Part shown: positions 57,601-64,000 of the stretch, one piece after another
Layout: every line of letters begins with the position of its first letter
Position numbering within the stretch: the stretch's first letter is position 1
NCBI RefSeq assembly: GCF_008329535.1
Contig: NZ_NPKR01000002.1
Location: 372,001-436,000 of the forward strand
Origin: Mycolicibacterium sp. P1-18
GTDB taxonomy: Bacteria; Actinomycetota; Actinomycetes; Mycobacteriales; Mycobacteriaceae
Length of the DNA: 64,000 nucleotides
Direction of reading: 5' to 3'
Translations under genes and position numbers: made by a program
Notes under the pieces: generated by a model
The model's database searches: none
Seen by the model: only the letters and a program-made list of their open reading frames with translations
Told to the model about the DNA's origin: nothing

Positions 57601-57623
57601 GAGGTGTACCGGTAGTGCACCTC
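57601..57623. promoter_or_regulatory. XRE-type operator before the MFS gene
   Basis: GAGGTGTAC-CGGTA-GTGCACCTC: the same half-sites and 5-base spacing as 51943-51975 and 59046-59070, with one non-complementary pair. Confidence 0.55.
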
Positions 57624-57668
57624 TGCCGGCAGGCTGCCGACGGTCGGCGCGGAGGAGGTCGCGAACGG

Positions 57669-58121
57669 TCAGCCGACGAGCTCGACCGTGGCCGAGAAGT
57701 CGCCGGACAGAGTGGCGAGGGCATCCATGTCACCGTCGAGGTGGCCGATGCGCATGATGCCGTTCCAGTAGGCGACGTCGCCGTAGTACAGCACCAGATT
57801 TCCGTCGGGCGCCCAATATCCCAGATCGCCGACCTGAGGATCGTCGCCGGCGGGCATGCCGTCCACCGACAGCTTGCGGGGCAGCGGGGCGCCCTTCTCC
57901 ACGCCGTGCAGGTCACCGAACGTCAGCGTCATCGGCAGCTGCGAGGCAAGGTCTCTCGCGGTGGCGTTGTCGAACAGGCGTCCGGTGAGCGTCGTGTCAC
58001 CGATCACGACGCGAAGACGCAGAGGGGGCGCGGGCGTGTCGCTGCGGCCGGCCGGCGCCACGCACGCGGCCACGAGCATTGCGCTACAGGCGATCTGCAG
58101 CGCACGGACGGGACGTGTCAC
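57669..58121 (-). CDS. Cyclophilin-like-fold lipoprotein
   Basis: A 150-residue lipoprotein. A signal with lipobox-like LVAAC (Cys20) precedes a domain RLRVVIGDTTLTGRLFDNATARDLASQLPMTLTFGDLHGVEKGAPLPRKLSVDG...DLGYWAPDGNLVLYYGDVAYWNGIMRIGHLDGD. This is the pattern of the bacterial cyclophilin-like small domain; it is not expected to have proline isomerase activity. GTG at 58121 overlaps the XRE gene stop by 4 bases, so both are translated together. Confidence 0.78.
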   Translation of the reverse strand: MTRPVRALQIACSAMLVAACVAPAGRSDTPAPPLRLRVVIGDTTLTGRLFDNATARDLASQLPMTLTFGDLHGVEKGAPLPRKLSVDGMPAGDDPQVGDLGYWAPDGNLVLYYGDVAYWNGIMRIGHLDGDMDALATLSGDFSATVELVG

Positions 58122-59014
58122 GTGAGCTTCCGAGTGTTGTCGTCGACGCTGGCGTCGCGCACGTGCTCGGCGGTCCACGACGCCAGGAGGTCGAGTGCGT
58201 GCGCAGTCGGCGATGCGGGTTCTGCGACGTAGAGCGTGAGCGTCAGCCCGGGGTCGGACACCATGTCCACGCTCTCGTAGAACAGTTCGAGGTCTCCGAC
58301 CACGTCGTGGTGAAACGTCTTGGCCCCGGCGCCGTGGATACGAACGTCGTGGGCGCCCCATCGGCGGCGAAACTCCTCACTGCGGGTGGACAATTCGCCG
58401 ACGAGGTCCTGCAGCAGACTGTCGTGGGGATCACGGCCGGCCTCGGTTCGCAGGATGGCGACGCAGATGTTCGCAGCCTCCTCCCAGTGCGGGTAGAACC
58501 TGCGGGAGTCCTCGTGCAGGAACGTGAAGCGCGCGAAGTTGGGCGGGCCCGTGGGATCGCTGTCGTACAACGCCGAGTGCATGCCGCGTCCCAGGTGGTT
58601 GACGGCCAAGAGATCCATCCGACCGTTGCGGACGATCGCCGGGGCGGTGAATTTCTCCAGCGCCCACTGCAAACTGGGCCTCGGTGTCCAGCGCTTCGAC
58701 GGGCGCCGTCGCGGGCGCATCCCGGCGCTGGTGCCGTCGGCGGCGTGGGCGAGGTGGAACAGATGTGCGCGTTCGGCGTCGTCGAGTTGCAGAGCGCGGG
58801 CGATGGCGTCGAGGATCGAGGCGGAGACCCCTCCGAGTCCTCCGCGTTCGAGCTTGCTGTAGTACTCGATGCTGACGCCGGCCATCGACGCCACCTCGCC
58901 GCGACGCAACCCGGGCACCCGCCGGGCGCCGAACTCCGGCAACCCTGCCTGCTGCGGCGTGAGCTTCGCTCGGCGCGACATCAGGAATTCGCGCACTTCG
59001 GCTCGATTGTCCAT
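58118..59014 (-). CDS. XRE-family regulator with MmyB-like ligand domain
   Basis: A 298-residue regulator. The N-terminal XRE helix-turn-helix (EVREFLMSRRAKLTPQQAGLP...VPGLRRGEVASMAGVSIEYYSKLERGGLGGVSASILDAIARAL) is followed by a MmyB-type PAS-like ligand-binding domain (PAIVRNGRMDLLAVNHLGRGMHSALYD..., FTFLHEDSRRFYPHWEEAANICVAILRTEAG). Its own promoter has the palindrome GGGGTGCAC-N5-GTACACCCC, also found before the pao operon and the MFS gene, so it probably autoregulates and controls all three. Confidence 0.9.
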   Translation of the reverse strand: MDNRAEVREFLMSRRAKLTPQQAGLPEFGARRVPGLRRGEVASMAGVSIEYYSKLERGGLGGVSASILDAIARALQLDDAERAHLFHLAHAADGTSAGMRPRRRPSKRWTPRPSLQWALEKFTAPAIVRNGRMDLLAVNHLGRGMHSALYDSDPTGPPNFARFTFLHEDSRRFYPHWEEAANICVAILRTEAGRDPHDSLLQDLVGELSTRSEEFRRRWGAHDVRIHGAGAKTFHHDVVGDLELFYESVDMVSDPGLTLTLYVAEPASPTAHALDLLASWTAEHVRDASVDDNTRKLT

Positions 59015-59045
59015 GACGATCACGGTACGAGGAATGCGAGTCGCC

Positions 59046-59070
59046 TGGGGTGCACTCTGCGTACACCCCA
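59046..59070. promoter_or_regulatory. XRE-type operator in its own promoter
   Basis: TGGGGTGCAC-TCTGC-GTACACCCCA, 32-56 bases before ATG 59014; one mismatch in the 10-bp arms. Confidence 0.6.
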
Positions 59071-59106
59071 CCGGCACGGCCCAGTCCATCGAGTCGGACG
59101 CGTGCG

Positions 59107-60135
59107 CTACCCCTGCTGCGCCAGGCGCTCGCGCTGAGGGACGACCGTGTACTTCGGGTCCTCCGCAGATGCCACGCCGGCGTGGAAGATGCCGAATCTG
59201 GTGCACGCCGATGCCGCCAGCGCGGCGGCGCCACCGATCACGGCGGCTCCCCGGCTGCGGTGACCAAGGCCGCCGGCGACGACCGCCGCGCCCACGGTCA
59301 ACGCCTTCGACGCCGTCATCAGGCGGCCTGCCGTGCCCTCGCGCAACGGTTCGGCGGAGAGGCCCATGCGGCGGGTCATCAGCTCGGTGGCCGCCAATTC
59401 CGTTGCCGCGCCCAGGAGGAGGGCCCGTCGGGCGGGAGCGGCCTCGGCCCGCGGCGCAGCGAGGACCCCGAGTCCCGCGGCCGCCGTGCAGGCCGATCCC
59501 ACGAACACGAACGGCATCTCGCGATGACCGTCGTGCCAGCTGGGCACCGCGGTATCCGACATCAGCGCGGCGGTGTAGGACGCGACCGCGGGTCCGACGA
59601 TGCTGGCCCCCACGGTGGCCACCCGCCCCACGCGCGGGAACCAGCCGGTGAGGTCGGTGACGGCAGCCAGCCCGGCTTGCGGTCCGTAGATCGAGAGGAT
59701 CCACGAGCCCACGCTCATCGGCGAGCTGGGCTTGAACACCCGGAGCATGTTGACGAACCGCCCCGGCCGTCCCAGATCGTGGATCAGGGCGACCAGCGAA
59801 CCGAGGATCGCGGCGAACGCGCCCAGCTTGCACGACCGGGCCAACGACCGCCGGCCCGTGAGTTCCGCTCCGGCCGCCAACACCGACGAGCCGCCGGCCA
59901 GACCGCCGAGGAACAGGTATCCGGCGATGTCGCGCGACGACCAGGTGGGCTTGTTGAGAATTGGCTTGCCGTAGTAGGACTCGAACGTCGCGTCCGGCAC
60001 GACGGCCAGATCTGCCCGACGTCCGCGACGCCGCCGGCGACGCGGCGACCGCGCGATGTCGCCGGTCACTGCGTCGCGGTCGGGTGGCGCGGAGTCGTCC
60101 TGTGGGATGCCGGTCGAGCGACCGTCGGCGGTCAT
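59107..60135 (-). CDS. NrfD-like membrane subunit of formate dehydrogenase
   Basis: A 342-residue polytopic protein of the NrfD/PsrC type, with an N-terminal hydrophilic stretch (about 60 residues, RSPRRRRRRGRRADLAVVPDATFESYYGKPILNKPTW) and about eight helices. SSRDIAGYLFLGGLAGGSSVLAAGAE, LGRPGRFVNMLRVFKPSSPMSVGSWIL and GPAVASYTAALMSDTAVPSWHDGHREMPFVFVGSA are characteristic. It anchors the enzyme and passes electrons to menaquinone. ATG at 60135 overlaps the stop of the iron-sulfur subunit (ATGA). Last gene of the operon. Confidence 0.87.
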   Translation of the reverse strand: MTADGRSTGIPQDDSAPPDRDAVTGDIARSPRRRRRRGRRADLAVVPDATFESYYGKPILNKPTWSSRDIAGYLFLGGLAGGSSVLAAGAELTGRRSLARSCKLGAFAAILGSLVALIHDLGRPGRFVNMLRVFKPSSPMSVGSWILSIYGPQAGLAAVTDLTGWFPRVGRVATVGASIVGPAVASYTAALMSDTAVPSWHDGHREMPFVFVGSACTAAAGLGVLAAPRAEAAPARRALLLGAATELAATELMTRRMGLSAEPLREGTAGRLMTASKALTVGAAVVAGGLGHRSRGAAVIGGAAALAASACTRFGIFHAGVASAEDPKYTVVPQRERLAQQG

Positions 60136-61040
60136 CGCCGACTGCCGAGGAACGTCGCCGCCATGCCGGTCAGCATGGCCATGCCGGCAATAGCCACATG
60201 CCGCCACATGGTGGGCAGGTCGCGGGTCGTCACGACCGGATCCGGCGGCAGTCCGTAGACTTCCGGCTCGTCGAGCAACAGGAAGAACGCGCCGGCGCCA
60301 CCGACGCCGTCGCCTGGGTCCCCGCCGTAGAGGCGGGCATCGCTGACCCCCGCGTCCTGCAAGGCCTGCACCCTGGATTCCGCACGCGCGCGGAGTTCGT
60401 CGAGATCGCCGAACTGGATCGAGTCGGTGGGACAGGCCTTCGCGCAGGCGGGTTCGAGTCCGTCGCCGATCCGGTCGTAGCACAGCGTGCACTTCCACAC
60501 CCGGCCGTCGTCCTTGCGCTGGTCGATCACCCCGTACGGGCACGCCGGGACGCAGTAGCCGCAGCCGTTGCAGATGTCCTCCTGCACCACCACGGTGTCG
60601 AACTCGGTGCGAAAGAGCGCCCCGGTCGGGCACACGTCGAGGCAGGCGGCATGCGTGCAGTGCTTGCACACGTCCGACGACATCAGCCAGCGGAAGTCCC
60701 CCCGTTCGTCCGGGGCGGGCAGGGTCGGCATGCCCAGGTCTGCGGTGCCGGCCACCGCGCCCGCGTTGGCTTGTTGCCCGCCAACGGGTTTGCGCTGTTC
60801 GATGAACGCCACGTGGCGCCAGGTGTCGGCACCGAGACCGCCGGTGTTGTCATAGGACATCCCGGTGAAGTTCAGCCCGTCGTCGGGCACGTGGTTCCAC
60901 TCCTTGCATGCGACTTCGCATGCCTTGCACCCGATGCAGACGGACGTGTCGGTGAAGAACCCCATCCTGGGCTGCTGCTCGGGATAGCCCCCGCCGTGGG
61001 GTGGGTCGTCCGCGGTCAGGCGTTCCAGGGTCATCGTCAT
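60132..61040 (-). CDS. Formate dehydrogenase iron-sulfur subunit
   Basis: A 302-residue ferredoxin-type subunit with four [4Fe-4S] motifs: CIGCKACEVACKEWN, CKHCTHAACLDVCPTGALF, CNGCGYCVPACPYGV and CTLCYDRIGDGLEPACAKACPTDSI. A C-terminal hydrophobic helix (HVAIAGMAMLTGMAATFLG) anchors it, as in FdnH/FdoH. It relays electrons from the molybdenum subunit to the NrfD-like protein. ATG at 61040 (MTMTLERL) overlaps the large-subunit stop by 4 bases; a second ATG is two codons downstream. Confidence 0.92.
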   Translation of the reverse strand: MTMTLERLTADDPPHGGGYPEQQPRMGFFTDTSVCIGCKACEVACKEWNHVPDDGLNFTGMSYDNTGGLGADTWRHVAFIEQRKPVGGQQANAGAVAGTADLGMPTLPAPDERGDFRWLMSSDVCKHCTHAACLDVCPTGALFRTEFDTVVVQEDICNGCGYCVPACPYGVIDQRKDDGRVWKCTLCYDRIGDGLEPACAKACPTDSIQFGDLDELRARAESRVQALQDAGVSDARLYGGDPGDGVGGAGAFFLLLDEPEVYGLPPDPVVTTRDLPTMWRHVAIAGMAMLTGMAATFLGSRR

Positions 61041-64000
61041 ACCTCCGTGCCGGTGGTGTCGGTGACGCCCGCGCGCCGTTGATAGTCGGCCACCATTGCG
61101 TTGGCGTCGGCGCCACGGGGCCGCCGGCCGGGAGTGATGTCGACCGTGAAGGCCTTCACCTCTTGGATGTGGGAGTTGGGATCGAGGACGATCGACGACA
61201 ATTCGTTCGCGGCGTCGCCGGTGCTGAGCCCGTTCGGTCCCCAGTGATACGGCAACCCCACCTGGTGGATCACCCGGTCGTCGACCCTCAGCGGTGCCAC
61301 CCGGTCGGTCACGAGCACGCGGGCCTCGATGACGCCGCGTGGGCTGACCACCGTCGCCCACCCTCCGTTCACCAGACTCCGCTCGGACGCGAGTTCCGGT
61401 GACACCTCACAGAACATCTCGGGCTGCAGCTCAGCGAGGTAGGGCGTCCAGCGCGACATGCCGCCCGCGGTGAACTGTTCGGTCAGCCGGTAGGTGGTGG
61501 CGACGTACGGATACACCGAGGCGCCTGGGTCCGCCGGATGGGGTGCGTAGCGGTTGTGCGGGTCGGAGTACACCATGCGTGACGGACTGCGCTGCTGGCC
61601 GTACAGCGGGTTGGCGACGGGGGAGTCCTGCGGCTCGTAATGCGTCGGGAGGGGGCCGTCGGCCAGCCCCGACGGCACGTACAGCCAGGCCTTTCCGTCG
61701 GCCTGCATGATGAACGGATCGATGCCCGAGAGCGCGTCGACGCCCGTGGCGTCGGGATCTGGTCGGTAGTCGGGTGGCTTGGTGGCCTCGATGTCGGGCA
61801 CGTCCAGGCCCGTCCACTTCTCCTGGTCGGCATCCCACCAGACCAGCTTCTTGCGCTCGCTCCACGGTGAACCGTCGGGTTTGGCCGAGCAGCGGTTGTA
61901 GAGGATGCGCCTATTGGCCGGCCAGGCCCAGCCCCATTCGAGCGCCACCCAGTCGTCCTCGGTCCGAGGTTTGCGGCGGGCGGACTGGTTCACGCCGTCC
62001 TGGTGTACTCCGCAGTAGATCCAGCAACCACACGACGTACTGCCGTCCTCGCGCAGCTGGGTGTACCCGTCCAGCGGGTTGCCGTCGGCGTCGAAACCGT
62101 TGATCTCGGCGAGGATGGCGTCGGCGTCCGGATCGGCGTGGGTGCCGACCGTCGGGTACTCCCACACGAGGTCGAGGATGGGTCGATCCCTGGATTCGGT
62201 TGAGCCGGAAAGCTTCTCGCGGATGATGCGGCCGAGGTGGTACATGAACCACAGGTCGCTGCGGGCGTCACCGGCAGGCTCCACCGCCTGGTCGTGCCAT
62301 TGCAGCATCCGATTGGTGTTGGTGAAGCTCCCGGACTTCTCGGTGTGCGCGGCCGCGGGGAAGAAGAAGACCTCGGTGTCGTTGGTCTCCGGCGACATCT
62401 CTCCCGACTCGACTTCGGGCCCGTCCTTCCACCACGTCGCGCTTTCGATCAGCGAGAAGTCGCGCACGACGAGCCAGTCGAGGTTGGCCATGCCCAGCCG
62501 CTGCATCTTGGCGTTGGCCGAGCCGACCGCGGCATTCTCACCGAGCAGGAAGTAGCCCTTGCACTTTCCGTCGAGCTGCTCGAACACCGTGTCGTAGGTG
62601 CTGTGCGACCCGGTCAGCCTTGGCAGGTAGTCGAAGCAAAAGTCGTTGTCGGCCGTGGCCGCGTCACCCCACCACGCCTTGAGCAGGCTGACGAGGTAGG
62701 CGTCCATGTTTGCCCAGAAGCCCGTGCGCGCGGCGTTCTGTTCGATGAATTCGGAACGGTTTTGTTCGACCATGGCGTAGGGCATCGGGATGTAGCCCGG
62801 CAGCAGGTTGAACAACGTGGGGATGTCGCTGGATCCTTGAATGCTGGCGTGACCCCGAAGCGCCTGGATGCCACCGCCCGGACGGCCCATGTTGCCCAGC
62901 AGCAGCTGGAGCACGCACGCCGCGCGGATGAACTGACTGCCGGTGCTGTGTTGCGTCCAGCCCACGGCGTAGACGAATTCGCTGGTGCGGTCGGCACCGG
63001 AGTTCTCGGTGAGATGGCGGCAGACCTCGGCGAACACGTCGGGAGTGATGCCGCAGGTCTTCTCCACCATCTCGGGCGTGTAGCGCGCGAAGTGCCGCTT
63101 GAGGATCTGCAGTACGCAGCGCGGGTCCTGCATCGTGTCGTCGCGTCGCGGGCGTCCGTCCATTGCGGCGCTTCCCATGCCGTGCTGTTCGGACCGCCCC
63201 GCCGAGCGCACGTCGTCCTCGCGTCGAGGTGCGCCCGATCCGCGGCCGCGCTTGCCCGACGCCGAGGCCACCTCCACGCCCTCGTACTGCCATTCGGCGG
63301 TCTTGTAGTGGCGTGCGTCGGGTTCGAAACCCGAGAACAGGCCGTCGACGTCCTCGGTGTCGCGGAACTCCTCCTCGACGATGGTGGCCGCGTTGGTGTA
63401 GTTCAGGATGAACTCGGTGAAGTATTTCTCCTGTGAGAGAACGTGATTGATGATTCCGCCGAGGAAGGCGACGTCGGTGCCGGCGCGGATCGGCACGTGC
63501 AGGTCGGCCAACGCGCTGGTGCGGGTGAAGCGTGGGTCGACGTGGATGACGACCGCACCGCGGGCCTTGGCCTCCATCACCCACTGGAATCCGACCGGAT
63601 GGCACTCGGCGAAGTTCGATCCCTCGATGATGATGCAGTCGGAGTGCTGGAGGTCTTGCAGGAACGTCGTCGCGCCGCCGCGGCCGAAGGACGTGCCCAG
63701 GCCGACGACCGTCGAACTGTGGCACACCCTCGCCTGATTCTCGATCTGCACGACGCCCAGCGCCGTCAGGAGCTTCTTGATGAGGTAGTTCTCCTCGTTG
63801 TCCAGCGTCGCGCCGCCGAGACTCGCGATTCCCATGGTGCGGGCGGTTCGCTTGCCATCGAGCTCCTCCTGCCACGTGTCGGCGCGCGTCGCGATCACGC
63901 GGTCGGCCACCATGTCCATGGCCTTCTCCAGCGAGATCGGTTGCCAGTCGGTCGCTCTCGGCGGCCGGTAGAGCACCTGGTGCCGGCGAGACGGACCCGT
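61037..64000 (-). CDS. Formate dehydrogenase large subunit (5' end beyond window)
   Basis: 988 codons of a molybdopterin/tungsten formate dehydrogenase of FdnG/FdoG type; the reading frame is open to the window edge, so the N-terminal Tat signal and 4Fe-4S site are missing only because the window stops. The active-site position reads NQARVCHSSTVVGLG: Cys where selenoenzymes have Sec, followed by His. Other motifs: CIIIEGSNFAECHPVGFQW, GTDVAFLGGIINHVL, NMGRPGGGIQALRGHASIQGS, and C-terminal YVATTYRLTEQFTAGGMSRW. A charged low-complexity insert (SASGKRGRGSGAPRREDD...) lies about 240-285 from the edge. It oxidises formate to CO2 outside the membrane. Confidence 0.93.
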   Translation of the reverse strand, partial: TGPSRRHQVLYRPPRATDWQPISLEKAMDMVADRVIATRADTWQEELDGKRTARTMGIASLGGATLDNEENYLIKKLLTALGVVQIENQARVCHSSTVVGLGTSFGRGGATTFLQDLQHSDCIIIEGSNFAECHPVGFQWVMEAKARGAVVIHVDPRFTRTSALADLHVPIRAGTDVAFLGGIINHVLSQEKYFTEFILNYTNAATIVEEEFRDTEDVDGLFSGFEPDARHYKTAEWQYEGVEVASASGKRGRGSGAPRREDDVRSAGRSEQHGMGSAAMDGRPRRDDTMQDPRCVLQILKRHFARYTPEMVEKTCGITPDVFAEVCRHLTENSGADRTSEFVYAVGWTQHSTGSQFIRAACVLQLLLGNMGRPGGGIQALRGHASIQGSSDIPTLFNLLPGYIPMPYAMVEQNRSEFIEQNAARTGFWANMDAYLVSLLKAWWGDAATADNDFCFDYLPRLTGSHSTYDTVFEQLDGKCKGYFLLGENAAVGSANAKMQRLGMANLDWLVVRDFSLIESATWWKDGPEVESGEMSPETNDTEVFFFPAAAHTEKSGSFTNTNRMLQWHDQAVEPAGDARSDLWFMYHLGRIIREKLSGSTESRDRPILDLVWEYPTVGTHADPDADAILAEINGFDADGNPLDGYTQLREDGSTSCGCWIYCGVHQDGVNQSARRKPRTEDDWVALEWGWAWPANRRILYNRCSAKPDGSPWSERKKLVWWDADQEKWTGLDVPDIEATKPPDYRPDPDATGVDALSGIDPFIMQADGKAWLYVPSGLADGPLPTHYEPQDSPVANPLYGQQRSPSRMVYSDPHNRYAPHPADPGASVYPYVATTYRLTEQFTAGGMSRWTPYLAELQPEMFCEVSPELASERSLVNGGWATVVSPRGVIEARVLVTDRVAPLRVDDRVIHQVGLPYHWGPNGLSTGDAANELSSIVLDPNSHIQEVKAFTVDITPGRRPRGADANAMVADYQRRAGVTDTTGTEV

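Noticed and set aside
1..64000. CRISPR arrays, rRNA genes, insertion sequences, phage structural genes
   Set aside because: No regularly spaced direct repeats, rRNA cores, transposases or capsid/tail genes were found in either strand.

Overview
The window reads as chromosome of a high-GC actinobacterium, most likely a fast-growing mycobacterium (Mycolicibacterium type). The reasons are a cyclopropane/mycolic acid methyltransferase, a mycobacterial hemophore-like secreted protein, TrwC-type relaxase and Tat/lipoprotein sequences of mycobacterial style, and a Gly-Cys-Val tRNA cluster with a separate tRNA-Val. Species assignment is inference.

Layout. 1-2.2 kb: two small host genes and four tRNA genes. 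2.19-33.21 kb: a 31-kb integrated element. Its ends are two identical 46-bp copies of the 3' part of tRNA-Val(CAC) (2188-2233 and 33169-33214). A tyrosine integrase and an excisionase lie at the left end, followed by a TrwC-type relaxase-helicase. No type IV secretion genes are present, so the element looks integrative and mobilisable rather than self-conjugative. Its cargo has two parts. The first (7.8-18.2 kb) encodes envelope and ion functions: PAP2 phosphatase, a membrane protein with FTR1-like motifs, a two-component system, COG4705- and DUF2231-like membrane proteins, a cation exchanger, and a molybdopterin oxidoreductase that has lost its iron-sulfur cysteines. The second (18.3-30.4 kb) is bracketed by two paralogous MarR regulators and encodes what looks like a sugar-oxidation module: GH15 glucan/trehalose hydrolase, Zn glucose dehydrogenase, a GMC/gluconate-2-dehydrogenase pair, an enolase-superfamily dehydratase-like enzyme and a pyruvate-oxidase-like TPP enzyme. 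A methyltransferase, a short ANTAR-like protein and a decayed TetR gene close the element.

33.2-64 kb is host chromosome. It holds an integrase relic just outside the right att copy; a secreted repeat protein; a hemophore-like protein; and a DyP peroxidase operon. Next comes a divergent GntR-controlled locus (GntP permease, NAD dehydrogenase, TIM-barrel enzyme // DhaK-DhaL kinase, RpiB-like and TIM-like isomerases) that fits conversion of a C5 sugar acid or C4 ketose to erythrose-4-phosphate. It is followed by a NarL-type two-component system, a secreted hydrolase, a Tat-exported PaoABC-type aldehyde oxidoreductase with a cupin, an MFS exporter and an XRE regulator. The last three loci share one palindromic promoter motif. 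The window ends in a formate dehydrogenase operon whose large subunit runs off the right edge.
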